NCBI GenBank assembly: GCA_050747525.1
Contig: JBOGOC010000083.1
Location: forward strand, 56,832 to 120,831
DNA length: 64,000 bases
Direction: 5' to 3'
From: JBOGOC01 sp050747525
Lineage (GTDB): Bacteria > Acidobacteriota > Polarisedimenticolia > JACPZX01 > DASXTC01
In this document: piece after piece, positions 25,706 through 34,782 of the stretch
Layout: every line of letters begins with the position of its first letter
Numbering within the stretch: the first letter of the stretch is position 1
Program-made: the position numbers and the translations under genes
Notes under the pieces: generated by a model
Databases searched by the model: none
Told to the model about the DNA's origin: nothing
Seen by the model: only the letters and a program-made list of their open reading frames with translations

Positions 25706-28285
25706 ATGCCTCGCGCCCGTTGGCAACACATCCTCCTGGCCGTGTGTCTGCTGGCCCTCTCGTCGTACCTGACGCTGTACAGCGTCGAGGTGATCCGGGA
25801 GCTGGTCGATCCACAGAGGCCGCCACGCCGTCCCTTCGGGATCGATCGCCTGGTCACCGGCCCGCCCGTCATCACCTTGATGCAGCCCGAAGCCGAGCGG
25901 GCGGGGCTTCACGTCGGTGACCGCATCGTGGCCATCGACGGCGAGCCGTACACAGGCCACGCCGTGCTCGCCCGGCGCCTGGCCTCCTCCGCCCCCGGCG
26001 CCACCATGAGCCTCGATCGGGCGGAGGGAGCGCCCGTCGGCATCACTCTGGAGGCGGTCTCGGGCGTGTCGCCGGCGTGGAAAGAGTGGGGTCTGGCTCT
26101 GACCCTGGGGGTGATCTTCCCCTGGCTCTGCCTGATCCTGGGTGGGTGGGCCGCGGCGATCCGTCCTCGGGATCCTCTGGCCTGGCTCCTGCTGGCTCTG
26201 CTGATGAGCTTCACGCAGCTCCCGGCGGAGTCGGTGGCTCACTGGGGAATGCCTCAGCGCCTCATCGGTAGCTTCTTCCAGTGGGGGCTCAGGTGGAGCT
26301 GGGCCGTGTGGATGATGCTCTTCGGGGTCTTCTTCCCCGAGCGCCTTTCCTGGGAGCGCCGGCATGCATGGATTCTGCGCCTCGCTCTGATCCCTCTGGG
26401 GCTGCTGGTGGCCGCGGCGACGCTGGAGGATGTCCTGGCCGTGGAAAGCTTCTCACTCGCGGGTGCCATCGGCCGCACCCTCGCGCCCGTGGCCATGCCA
26501 GCCCGCATCCTGCAGATGGCGTCCATCGGCGTCTTTTTCATGATGATCGGGGCCAAGACGGGGATCACGACCGCGCCTGACGCGCGGCGGCGCCTGCTCC
26601 TGCTCAACGTGGGGGCCACCGTGGGGCTCACCCCCGCGTTCATCGCGGCGATTCTCGGTCTGGTGCACGGCACGGCCCCGATGGACGCCATCCCGCAATG
26701 GCTGGTGGTCCCTGTGTTCCTGATGATGCTGCTGTTCCCGCTGACGCTGGCCTACGTCATCGTCGTGCACAGGGCTCTGGACGTCCGCGTGGCGATCCGG
26801 CAGGGCGTCCAGTATGCGTTCGCTCGAGGGGGCGTCATGGTGCTGCGCGTGCTGATCAGTGTCGGCATCATCCTGGCGGCCGCCGGCCTTGCCGCCCGTC
26901 CCGACATGCGGCGCGTGGACATCGTGACGGTCATGGCGGCTGGGATCGGCCTGGTCTTCGCGATCGGGCTTCTGGGCGAACGGTTGATTCGCTGGACCGA
27001 TCGAAGGTTCTTCCGCGACGCTCTGGATGCCGAGACGATCCTCCACGAGCTCGGAGAGAAGGTCCGCACCATCGTGAACAGGTCGTCGCTGATGCAGACC
27101 GTCGCCCACACGCTCTCCGATTCGCTGCACGCGACCCGCGCGGTCTTTCTCATGGAGGAGGCGGGGGTGTACCGGCCCGGGTACGCCGTGGGTCACGACA
27201 CGCCGCCGCCCGCCGCCTTTGGAACCGAATCGGCCACGATCCGCAAGCTGCGCGCGGAGCGCGGGCCCGTGCGCGTCTACCTGGACGACCCGGCTTCCTG
27301 GAGCGCGGAGCGCAAGCTGCCCGCACAGGAGCGAGACGCCCTGTCCAGCCTGGAGACACGTCTGCTCCTCCCGCTGGTGGTGGGGCAGGACATGCCCGGG
27401 ATCATCAGCCTCGGGCCGAGGCAGGCGGACGCCCCCTACGCCGGCTCGGACCTGAAGCTGCTCCGGTCGCTGGCCACGCCGATCGCGCTGGCCCTGGAGA
27501 ACACGCGCCTCACGGCGGCGGTGGCGGAGGAGGTGGCGCAGAGAGAGCGCATGAACCGCGAAGTGGAGATCGCGCGCGAGGTCCAGGAGCGGCTCTTCCC
27601 GCAGAAGCTGGTGTCCATCGCGGGACTCGACTATGCGGGCGCGTGCCGTCCGGCTCTGGGGGTGGGGGGCGACTACTACGATTTCCTTTCACTGACGGAC
27701 GGGCGTCTGGGGATCGCCATCGCCGACGTGTCGGGAAAGGGGATCGGCGCCGCGCTGCTGATGGCGAGCCTGCAGGCCTCGCTTCGAGGGCAGACGCTGC
27801 AGCTCTCCGGCGCCATCGCGCGCCTGCTGGAGAACGTCAACCAGCTCGTGCACGACGCCTCCCCTGACAACCGCTACGCCACGTTCTTCTACGGCCAGTA
27901 CGATCCGGCGACACGCCGGCTCGGGTACGTGAACGCGGGGCACTGTCCTCCCATGGTGCTGCGCCGGCGCGGCGGCCGCCACGAGATCGAGCGCCTGCGC
28001 GCCGGCGGCACTGTGGTGGGACTGTTTCCCGCCGCCGCGTACACGGAGGGGGTCATCACGCTGGAACCGGGAGATCTCGTGGTCGCGTACACCGACGGCA
28101 TCAGCGAGGCCATGAACGCGGACGACGAGGAATGGGGCGAGCAGCGGCTGATCGAGGCGGCAGGTGCCTGCGACGGGCAGCCGGCGGCGGACATCATCCG
28201 CACGCTGATGCGGGCCGCCGATGCCTTCGCGGCGGGCGCGCCGCAGCATGATGACATGACGTTGGTCGTGGCACGCCTGATCTGA
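25706..28285 (+). CDS. Membrane sensor PP2C-type phosphatase (PDZ, multi-TM, GAF, SpoIIE/RsbU)
   Basis: This 859-residue protein has an N-terminal membrane helix and a PDZ domain (about 48-115, MQPEAERAGLHVGDRIVAIDGEP). A block of about eight membrane helices follows (about 128-430), then a GAF-like domain (about 455-605). After a short coiled coil (EVEIAREVQERLFP) comes a SpoIIE/RsbU phosphatase domain. Its metal motifs GGDYYDF, GIAIADVSGKG, YTDGISEA and QHDDMTLVV are intact. Such proteins dephosphorylate anti-sigma antagonists and so switch on sigma factors in response to signals. No partner anti-anti-sigma gene is adjacent. It ends back-to-back with the next gene, sharing TGATCA. Confidence 0.88.
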   Translation: MPRARWQHILLAVCLLALSSYLTLYSVEVIRELVDPQRPPRRPFGIDRLVTGPPVITLMQPEAERAGLHVGDRIVAIDGEPYTGHAVLARRLASSAPGATMSLDRAEGAPVGITLEAVSGVSPAWKEWGLALTLGVIFPWLCLILGGWAAAIRPRDPLAWLLLALLMSFTQLPAESVAHWGMPQRLIGSFFQWGLRWSWAVWMMLFGVFFPERLSWERRHAWILRLALIPLGLLVAAATLEDVLAVESFSLAGAIGRTLAPVAMPARILQMASIGVFFMMIGAKTGITTAPDARRRLLLLNVGATVGLTPAFIAAILGLVHGTAPMDAIPQWLVVPVFLMMLLFPLTLAYVIVVHRALDVRVAIRQGVQYAFARGGVMVLRVLISVGIILAAAGLAARPDMRRVDIVTVMAAGIGLVFAIGLLGERLIRWTDRRFFRDALDAETILHELGEKVRTIVNRSSLMQTVAHTLSDSLHATRAVFLMEEAGVYRPGYAVGHDTPPPAAFGTESATIRKLRAERGPVRVYLDDPASWSAERKLPAQERDALSSLETRLLLPLVVGQDMPGIISLGPRQADAPYAGSDLKLLRSLATPIALALENTRLTAAVAEEVAQRERMNREVEIAREVQERLFPQKLVSIAGLDYAGACRPALGVGGDYYDFLSLTDGRLGIAIADVSGKGIGAALLMASLQASLRGQTLQLSGAIARLLENVNQLVHDASPDNRYATFFYGQYDPATRRLGYVNAGHCPPMVLRRRGGRHEIERLRAGGTVVGLFPAAAYTEGVITLEPGDLVVAYTDGISEAMNADDEEWGEQRLIEAAGACDGQPAADIIRTLMRAADAFAAGAPQHDDMTLVVARLI

Positions 28286-30106
28286 TCAGGCTGACTTCCG
28301 TGATGGCCAGAGGGACACCAGAGCGATCCCGGCCAGCCCCGCCAGGGTCAGCCCGTCCCCCAGCCGGCGAGGGGTGGTCGGCTCCAGGGCCGCCTCCACC
28401 GCGTGCGAGCCGGGGGGCACGTCGAAGAAGAGAACCGGACGCTCCCGAGGAGGGCCGGGCCTCAGATCGACCACCTGCCCGTCCACGCGCACGGTCCATC
28501 CAGGGAACCGGTAGGCGTTCACCCGGAGGCGTGCGGTCCCGTCCGTCTCCACGCGGAACCGGTGCCACGAGGAACCCGAGCTCAGGTCGGTGATGCGGGC
28601 CGCTCCGGACACCACTTCGGCCGCAGGGCGTTCCGCGTCCGCCTGCGTGAGCCCGAGGTAGCTCACCCCGGGAGGAAGGTGATCGATCCAGTTCAACGTG
28701 TGCCGGCGCACCATCGCCCGATCGAGCGGCTCGGCGGGCGTTCCGGCTTCGTGCTCCACCAGGTTGATGTAGGGCTTCTCCTGGTACTCGATCCGATCCC
28801 CGGCGATCCGCTGGTTCACTCCAAGCGTGCCGCCCGCTACCGCCCCGCCTGCCATCACCGCGCACACCACTCCTGCGGCGGCCCAGGCGCGCCCGCGCGC
28901 GCGGCGAGCGCCCTGAGGGGCCCAGGCCGCGAAGGCGGCCGCGCAGAGCACGCCCGACGACACCGTCGTGAGGGTGAGGAACCTCCACGGAAACTGCACG
29001 AACTTGAACGATGCGAAGGCGTCCCAGACGGGGACTGAGAGCGGGAGCATCATGAACATCGCGGCGGCCGCCAACCCGAGGAAGAAGAGGGCATGGAGCC
29101 GGGAGCCGGCGGCGGACAGCCTTCCCAGGCCCGCGGCCGCCAGGAGCATCCCCGCGATCTGCGCCAACCCCAGCCGGAACGACATGGCGTCGCGCAGGCC
29201 GGCGCGGCTCATGCCGAATCCCCAGGGCCACCAGACCAGCTGGCGCGGCATGACGAAGTGCTGGTGATAGTCGACGTACGCCTCCGTGTACATCTTGAGG
29301 TTGATCGCTTCGCGCTCCAGAAAGGCGGGCACGAGGAAGAACGCGGCCAGCAGCGTCCCCAGGCACCCCGCCACGGCGGCTCCCCCGAGCCATCTCCAGG
29401 ACCACCGGCCAGGGGCTCCGGCGCGCCGGGGGCCTGCCCCCGCATCGGGGAGGCGGCACAGGAGCAGCGCATAGGCGGCCAGAAGCGGGGGCGCCATCAT
29501 GGTGGAGATGGTGTGGGCCGAGAAGAGGGCGGCCAGCCAGAGCGCCGCCGCGACGATGTCCCAGCGGGTGCCTCGCGTGCGGATCCGGTACAGAGCCTCC
29601 AGGAGGAAGGGCAGGATCGCGAACACCGTGACCTCCGAGAAGGCCTTGCGGACATAGAGGTCGAGCAGATGATAGGGGGTGTAGGTGTAGGCGGCGGCTG
29701 CGACGACGGCCGCGGGGGCGCTCCAGAAGAGCCGCGCGAAGCGGTACATCCCCAGGGCGGCCAGTAACGTGAAAAGGACGATCGCGCCCTTGAGGCCGCC
29801 GACCACCCCCAGTCCCATCGCCTTGAAGGCGAGCGCCGCCACGTAGAAGAGGGGAGCGTAATAAAGAGGATGCGGGTTCCCCAGGCCGGCCGAGACGTCG
29901 GGGAACCAGCGCGGGGGGATCTGGCCGTCACTCAGAGCCGCGTCGTACTCGATGAGACGCAGGATGTGCAGGTCGTCGTGCCCCTCGAACCAGCCCGGAC
30001 GCAGCGCGGGCACCAGGGCGGGTAGGCAAAGGAACAGGGCGAGAAGCCAGGCGCGGCGCTCGAGCGGCTCGAGGATCCCGGTCCCTTCGTCCACACCCCG
30101 CCGCAT
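28286..30106 (-). CDS. Polytopic membrane protein of the PTPS-related/YfhO-like type
   Basis: A 606-residue protein with about ten or more membrane helices and a C-terminal soluble beta domain (about 480-585, with the segment VNAYRFPGWTVRVDGQVVDL). The N-terminal loop WFEGHDDLHILRLIEYDAAL and the motif GNPHPLYYAPLFY resemble the membrane family annotated as 6-pyruvoyl-tetrahydropterin-synthase related and YfhO-like GT-C proteins. It probably acts in lipid-linked sugar or envelope polymer synthesis; the substrate is unknown. GGAGG lies 5 bases before the ATG. The stop codon directly abuts the stop of the converging RsbU-like gene with no spacer, so there is no room for a separate terminator. 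Confidence 0.7.
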   Translation of the reverse strand: MRRGVDEGTGILEPLERRAWLLALFLCLPALVPALRPGWFEGHDDLHILRLIEYDAALSDGQIPPRWFPDVSAGLGNPHPLYYAPLFYVAALAFKAMGLGVVGGLKGAIVLFTLLAALGMYRFARLFWSAPAAVVAAAAYTYTPYHLLDLYVRKAFSEVTVFAILPFLLEALYRIRTRGTRWDIVAAALWLAALFSAHTISTMMAPPLLAAYALLLCRLPDAGAGPRRAGAPGRWSWRWLGGAAVAGCLGTLLAAFFLVPAFLEREAINLKMYTEAYVDYHQHFVMPRQLVWWPWGFGMSRAGLRDAMSFRLGLAQIAGMLLAAAGLGRLSAAGSRLHALFFLGLAAAAMFMMLPLSVPVWDAFASFKFVQFPWRFLTLTTVSSGVLCAAAFAAWAPQGARRARGRAWAAAGVVCAVMAGGAVAGGTLGVNQRIAGDRIEYQEKPYINLVEHEAGTPAEPLDRAMVRRHTLNWIDHLPPGVSYLGLTQADAERPAAEVVSGAARITDLSSGSSWHRFRVETDGTARLRVNAYRFPGWTVRVDGQVVDLRPGPPRERPVLFFDVPPGSHAVEAALEPTTPRRLGDGLTLAGLAGIALVSLWPSRKSA

Positions 30107-30181
30107 GCCTGCCTCCGTCCCTCCGCGCCGGGCGGAGGCGCACGATCATAGCGCGGAGCGCAGGCCGGAGATCGGGCGGGA

Positions 30182-30190
30182 TGATACAAT
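30182..30190 (+). promoter_or_regulatory. Extended -10 element before the haem operon
   Basis: TGATACAAT fits TGnTAnnnT closely and ends 10 bases before the ATG at 30201. It is the only promoter-like element before the four-gene haem cluster. No Shine-Dalgarno sequence is seen between it and the start. Confidence 0.5.
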
Positions 30191-30200
30191 CGCGACGCCT

Positions 30201-31007
30201 ATGAACTACTGGAGTGGCCTGCTGCTAGGCGTCGCGCTGGGCTTCTACGTGCTGGGCGTGCTGGTTTCGATTTCGGTGCTGGTGTCGAGGCGCCAGGACC
30301 GGGTCTTCCTGATCCCCGCCGTCACACTGGCCGGCTTCATCGTCCATTTCGCCGGCATCGTCCTCCGAGGCGTGGAGGAGGGCGGGGTCCCCGTGGACAA
30401 TCTGGGGGGCGTCCTCCTGCTGCTGGCGTGGGCGGCCATCTCCATCTATCTTCTGGCGCACTTCCGCTTTCGGATGGAAGTGATCGGGATCGTCATACTT
30501 CCTCTGGTCTCCGCGCTGATGGCCATCTCGATGCTGCTCCCCTCGAACATCGGGCAGTCCCGGATGCCTCTCCCGGCCGGTCTGGAGATGGCGGTCCGGG
30601 TCATCCACATCGTTCCGGCCATCCTGGGGGTGTCGCTTCTGTTCCTCACGTTCACGGCCAGCCTGCTCTATCTGCTGCAGGAGCGCGCGCTCAAGGCGCA
30701 TCGGCCGCTCACGTTCTTCCTGAAGCTCCCTTCCCTGGAGCGTTGCGAGAAGCTGGCCCACCAGTCGCTCACCTGGGGGTTCGCCATGCTGACCTTCGTG
30801 GTGGTGACCGGAGTGGTCACGGCCAGCTACGGTCCCGACGACGATTGGCGGTGGGTGCTCCGGGAGAAGTGGTCGATCCTCGCGTGGCTCATCTTCGCGG
30901 TGGTGGTGTACGACCGGACCTTCTCGGGAGGATGGCGCGGGCGCAAGGCGGCCTATCTGAGCATCCTGGGTTTCGGCGTCATCATTCTGCGGATGATCGG
31001 GGCATGA
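30201..31007 (+). CDS. CcsA/HemX-like cytochrome c assembly membrane protein
   Basis: A 268-residue protein with eight predicted membrane helices and the CcsA/HemX family layout. It includes HIVPAILGVSLLFLTFTASLLYLLQE, then LAHQSLTWGFAMLTFVVVTGVV and a C-terminal WSILAWLIF segment. It lies directly before hemA, as HemX does in many genomes. It may help present or handle haem for cytochrome c assembly, or control glutamyl-tRNA reductase levels. The WWD haem-handling loop of true CcsA is not obvious. The ATG at 30201 begins the conserved protein; a longer frame from 29952 runs through the divergent gene. Confidence 0.85.
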   Translation: MNYWSGLLLGVALGFYVLGVLVSISVLVSRRQDRVFLIPAVTLAGFIVHFAGIVLRGVEEGGVPVDNLGGVLLLLAWAAISIYLLAHFRFRMEVIGIVILPLVSALMAISMLLPSNIGQSRMPLPAGLEMAVRVIHIVPAILGVSLLFLTFTASLLYLLQERALKAHRPLTFFLKLPSLERCEKLAHQSLTWGFAMLTFVVVTGVVTASYGPDDDWRWVLREKWSILAWLIFAVVVYDRTFSGGWRGRKAAYLSILGFGVIILRMIGA

Positions 31008-31011
31008 GGCG

Positions 31012-32352
31012 ATGAGCTTCCTTCTGGTAGGGCTCAGCCACCGCACCGCTCCCATCGAGGTGAGGGAGCGGCTGGCCTTCAACTCTGACGAGGCGGGGCT
31101 GGTGGTCGCGAAGCTGGCCGCCCTCCCGGGGATCGCGGAAGGGATGCTGCTGTCCACCTGCAACAGGACGGAGGTGATCGTGGCGCCCGACGACGGCCTC
31201 TCCCAGGAGGGCATCGTCGGCCAGGTGCGCGGCCTGCTGAGCGAGGCCCGCGACATCCATCCGGTGGACCTGGATCGCTACCTGTACGTGCACCACGGTC
31301 CGGAGGCGGTGCGCCACCTGTTCCGCGTGGCATCCAGTCTGGATTCCATGATGGTGGGGGAGCCGCAGATCCTGGGCCAGGTCAAGGAGGCGTACGCGAC
31401 CGGGGCCCGCGCGGGAGGGCTCGGCCCGCGGCTGGAGATTCTCCTGCAGCGCGCCTTCGCCGTGGCCAAACGCGTGCGGACGGGTACGCAGATCTCGCGC
31501 AACCCGGTGTCCATCTCCTACGCGGCGGCGGACCTGGCCACGCGGATCTTCGGCACCCTGGAAGGGCGGTCTGTGATGGTGCTCGGATCGGGCAAGATGG
31601 CCACCCTGGCCCTGCGCCACCTGATCGCCGCGGGGGTCGGGCGCGTCTATGTGGCGTCCCGCACGTTCCACCGCGCCCAGGAGCTGGCCGCCGCCTTCAA
31701 GGGCGTGCCGGTGACCTTCGATCACTTCCGCGAGCACCTCGTGGAGGTGGACATCGTCGTCTCTTCCACGGCGGCGCCTCATCACGTGCTGCGCAAGGAG
31801 CACGGGCACAAGTTCATGAGGGAGCGCCGGGGGCGCCCCATCTTCTTCATCGACATCGCCGTGCCGCGCGACATCGACCCGGCCCTCAACGACCTGGACA
31901 ACCTCTTCCTGTACGACATCGACGATCTGCAGCGCGTCGTGGACGCGGGCCTCGAGGAGCGCCGCCGCGAAGCGGTCCTGGCCGAAGGGATCGTGGAGGA
32001 GGAAGTCCGCCTCTTCCTCACGCAGGCGCGAAGCCGTGAAGCGGCGCCCGCCATCGTGGCGCTCCGCGAGAAGCTCCACGGCGTGGCCGAGGAAGAGCTG
32101 CGGCGGTTCCGGGGGCGCCTGGGCCCGCTCTCCGAGACGCAGGAGTCGACCATCCGCGAGATGATGTCGTCTCTCATGAACAAGGTGCTCCACGGGCCCA
32201 CGCGCGAGCTGAAGAGGTCGGCGGGTGGCGACTCGAGCCGCGAGGCGGCCGACCTCCTTCGGAGGATGTTCGACCTCGAGAGGCAGGACGAGACCAGGGC
32301 CTCCGGCTCGCGAGGCGGCGATGCGGAGGCCCGCGGGGAGGGGCGCCGGTGA
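31012..32352 (+). CDS. hemA: Glutamyl-tRNA reductase
   Basis: A 446-residue enzyme that reduces glutamyl-tRNA to glutamate-1-semialdehyde, the first step of C5 haem synthesis. The catalytic cysteine is C50 in LLSTCNRTEV. N-terminal VGLSHRTAPIEVRERLAF, the EPQILGQVKEAY helix and the NADPH-site segment VMVLGSGKMA are intact. The C-terminal dimerisation helices end in a long charged tail. The GTG of hemC overlaps its stop codon (GTGA). No hemL or hemB is in this window. Confidence 0.96.
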   Translation: MSFLLVGLSHRTAPIEVRERLAFNSDEAGLVVAKLAALPGIAEGMLLSTCNRTEVIVAPDDGLSQEGIVGQVRGLLSEARDIHPVDLDRYLYVHHGPEAVRHLFRVASSLDSMMVGEPQILGQVKEAYATGARAGGLGPRLEILLQRAFAVAKRVRTGTQISRNPVSISYAAADLATRIFGTLEGRSVMVLGSGKMATLALRHLIAAGVGRVYVASRTFHRAQELAAAFKGVPVTFDHFREHLVEVDIVVSSTAAPHHVLRKEHGHKFMRERRGRPIFFIDIAVPRDIDPALNDLDNLFLYDIDDLQRVVDAGLEERRREAVLAEGIVEEEVRLFLTQARSREAAPAIVALREKLHGVAEEELRRFRGRLGPLSETQESTIREMMSSLMNKVLHGPTRELKRSAGGDSSREAADLLRRMFDLERQDETRASGSRGGDAEARGEGRR

Positions 32353-33299
32353 TTCTCGGCACGCGGGGGAGCCCGCTCGCGATCGCGCAGAGCCGCTGGG
32401 TGCGGGATCGCCTGTGCGAGGCGAGCCCCGGGCTGGAGATCGACATGGTCGTCATCCGCACCACCGGCGATCAGCAGGCGTCGCCTCCCGATGTCTTCTT
32501 CGGCGCACCGGGCGGAGCCTCCCTCAAAGGGATCTTCGTGAAGGAGATCGAGGACGCCCTGCTCGAGGGGCGCATCGATCTGGCCGTTCACAGCCTCAAG
32601 GACCTCCCCACCGATCAGCCCGAAGGGCTGGTGATCGCCTCGCTCCCTTCGCGCGAGGATCCGCGCGATGTCCTGGTGACGCGCGAGGGGACCGGCCTCG
32701 ACGATCTGCCGCGCGGAGCCAGGCTGGGGACAGGCAGCCCGCGGCGGGCCGCCCAGCTGAGGCGGGCGCGGCCGGATCTGGTGATCGAGCCGGTGAGGGG
32801 CAACGTGGACACGCGCGTGAAACGCATGAAGGAGGGAAGGTTCGACGGCGTGGTGCTCGCGGCCGCAGGTCTGTCGCGCCTGGGTCTGCTGGCCGAGGGG
32901 GCGCTGGAGGGGGCGGCGGCGGTCGGCATCCCTGTGGAGGCCTGCCTGCCGGCCGTGGGCCAGGGGGCGCTGGCGATCGAGACCCGCCGCGAGGACGACG
33001 CCGCGCGCGCGGTGTCGAACGCGATCGCCGACGAGGTCACGAGACGCGAGATCACGGCCGAGCGTGCCTTCCTCGCGGCGCTGGGGGGAGGGTGCCGCGT
33101 CCCGGTCGCGGCCCTGGCCCGCGTGCAGGCCGGCGGCGAGCTCTGGCTTCGCGGCATGGTGGCGGCGCCCGACGGATCGGCGTGCCTGCACGTGGATCGA
33201 AGAGGAGCCGCGGATCGCGCGGAGGAGATCGGACGATGGCTCGCCAAGGACGCCATGGAGCGGGGAGCCGGCCGCCTGCTGTCGGCTCCGGCGGACTGA
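32349..33299 (+). CDS. hemC: Porphobilinogen deaminase (hydroxymethylbilane synthase)
   Basis: A 316-residue enzyme that joins four porphobilinogens into hydroxymethylbilane. The N-terminus ILGTRGSPLAIAQSRWV and the motif HSLKDLPT (81-88) with its catalytic Asp are intact, as is GSPRRAAQL. The dipyrromethane cofactor is attached at C249 in ALGGGCRVPVAA. The start is a GTG overlapping the hemA stop; the stop shares TGATG with hemD. Cytoplasmic. Confidence 0.96.
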   Translation: MILGTRGSPLAIAQSRWVRDRLCEASPGLEIDMVVIRTTGDQQASPPDVFFGAPGGASLKGIFVKEIEDALLEGRIDLAVHSLKDLPTDQPEGLVIASLPSREDPRDVLVTREGTGLDDLPRGARLGTGSPRRAAQLRRARPDLVIEPVRGNVDTRVKRMKEGRFDGVVLAAAGLSRLGLLAEGALEGAAAVGIPVEACLPAVGQGALAIETRREDDAARAVSNAIADEVTRREITAERAFLAALGGGCRVPVAALARVQAGGELWLRGMVAAPDGSACLHVDRRGAADRAEEIGRWLAKDAMERGAGRLLSAPAD

Positions 33300-34078
33300 T
33301 GCCACTGGCCGGGCGCACGGTGCTGGTCACCCGGGCGGCCGGCCAGCCGGACGAGCTGGGTCCTGCCCTGCGGGCCCTGGGCGCCCGCGTGCTGGAAGCT
33401 CCGCTCATCTCCTTCCAGGAGCCCCGGGACTGGGGGCCTGCCGACCGGGCGATCGCGAACCTGGCCGCGTATCGCATGGTTCTGTTCACCAGCGCCAACG
33501 CGGTGCGGCGGTTCGTGGAGCGCCTGCGGCGCAACGGGGTCGACCCGGAGGTCATGACGGGCGCGCGCGTGGTGGCCATCGGGCCCGCCACAGCGGCCGC
33601 GGCGCGGGAGGCCACCGGGGTGCCGGTGGACGCGGTGGCTTCGGACTTTCGCGCGGAAGGGCTTCTCTCGCTCCTGTCGACCGGGCCCTCGCTCGCCGGA
33701 TGGAGCATCCTGCTACCACGTGCCGAGGTGGCGCGCGAAGTCCTGCCCGAATCGCTGCGCTCTCTCGGAGCGAACGTCGAGGTGGTGACCGTGTACCGCA
33801 CGGAACCGTGCGCCCTCCCCGAAGATGTGCGGACCATGCTGCGCCGCGGTGAGTTCGACGCGATCGCATTGACCAGCGCGAGCATGGCGGCCGGCCTGGC
33901 AGCGGAGGTGGGAGCGCAGGCGCCGGGCGGCGTGGTGGTGGCGGCGCTCGGGCCGGTGACGGCGAAGGCCGCGCGGGACGCGGGTATCGAGCCTGCCGTG
34001 GTGGCTCCACGCGCCACCGTGAAGGACCTGGCCGCGGCGATCGCGGCCCACTTCGATCAGGATGGACGCAGCAGCTGA
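33299..34078 (+). CDS. hemD: Uroporphyrinogen-III synthase
   Basis: A 259-residue protein with the loose HemD pattern: LAGRTVLVTRAAGQPDELGPAL at the start, LFTSANAVRRFVERL, ILLPRAEVAREVLPESL, VVTVYRTEP and DAIALTSASMAAGLA. It closes and inverts ring D of hydroxymethylbilane. HemD is poorly conserved, but its place after hemA-hemC supports the call. The last 22 bases overlap the 3' end of the converging peptidase E gene. Confidence 0.9.
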   Translation: MPLAGRTVLVTRAAGQPDELGPALRALGARVLEAPLISFQEPRDWGPADRAIANLAAYRMVLFTSANAVRRFVERLRRNGVDPEVMTGARVVAIGPATAAAAREATGVPVDAVASDFRAEGLLSLLSTGPSLAGWSILLPRAEVAREVLPESLRSLGANVEVVTVYRTEPCALPEDVRTMLRRGEFDAIALTSASMAAGLAAEVGAQAPGGVVVAALGPVTAKAARDAGIEPAVVAPRATVKDLAAAIAAHFDQDGRSS

Positions 34079-34782
34079 GTGATTTCCGCGGCCGGCGCGG
34101 CCTCGGCCGGTGGAGCCCCGCGGCGGAAGATGCGCGCGCCCGAGGTCCCGGCGAGATGCACGCGCGCCGCGCCGGCGTCCGGGTCCTCGATCCTCAGCAT
34201 CGCCCCTTCGCGCAGGCCGGCCACGACGACATCGTTGTCCTCGAGGAACTGCGTCAGGCGCTCCTCGCGGGTCTCGCCCATGTGACGGGAAGCCGGGTCC
34301 GCGTCGAGATAGTGGCAGTTGATCTGGAAGGAGACCAGCCCCAGCGCATCGAGTGAGACGGGCTCCACGATCGGCATGTCGTTGGTCGTGCGGATGGTGG
34401 GGCCGGCGATCACCGTTCCCGCGCTGGCTCCCATGTAGGGGGTTCCCTTCCGCGCGGCGCGGCGGATGGCCTCCAGGGCACCGCAGCGTTGCAGGCGGTC
34501 CAGGAGGCGGAAGGTGTTGCCGCCCCCCACGAAGATGGCCTCGGCCCGGGCCACCGCGGCGGGAGCGTCCGGACCTTCGACCAGGGGCTCGACCCGGTAG
34601 CCCAGCTCGGCCAGGCGGTCGGCCGCGCGCCGCGTGTAGGCCGCCTGATCGTGCAGGGCGAAGGGCACGAAGAGGACGGTGCCCGCCTTGCCGTACAGGC
34701 CGGTGATCTCGCCCGCGGCGTGCGCCAGGTAACCCTGACCGTAATTGCTGGAGTTGCTCAGAAGCAGGAGCCGCATCGTCAT
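34057..34782 (-). CDS. pepE: Peptidase E (alpha-aspartyl dipeptidase, family S51)
   Basis: A 241-residue serine peptidase that cleaves dipeptides with N-terminal aspartate. The nucleophile is S120 in GASAGT. The family segments IFVGGGNTFRLL, RTTNDMPI and NCHYLDAD...HMGETREERL are all present. The ATG at 34782 overlaps the stop of the PilB-like gene (ATGA) and has GGAGG 5 bases upstream; a longer frame to 34881 is not supported. It is co-transcribed with a pilus-like pseudo-ATPase, for which I see no functional reason. Confidence 0.92.
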   Translation of the reverse strand: MTMRLLLLSNSSNYGQGYLAHAAGEITGLYGKAGTVLFVPFALHDQAAYTRRAADRLAELGYRVEPLVEGPDAPAAVARAEAIFVGGGNTFRLLDRLQRCGALEAIRRAARKGTPYMGASAGTVIAGPTIRTTNDMPIVEPVSLDALGLVSFQINCHYLDADPASRHMGETREERLTQFLEDNDVVVAGLREGAMLRIEDPDAGAARVHLAGTSGARIFRRGAPPAEAAPAAEITQLLRPS

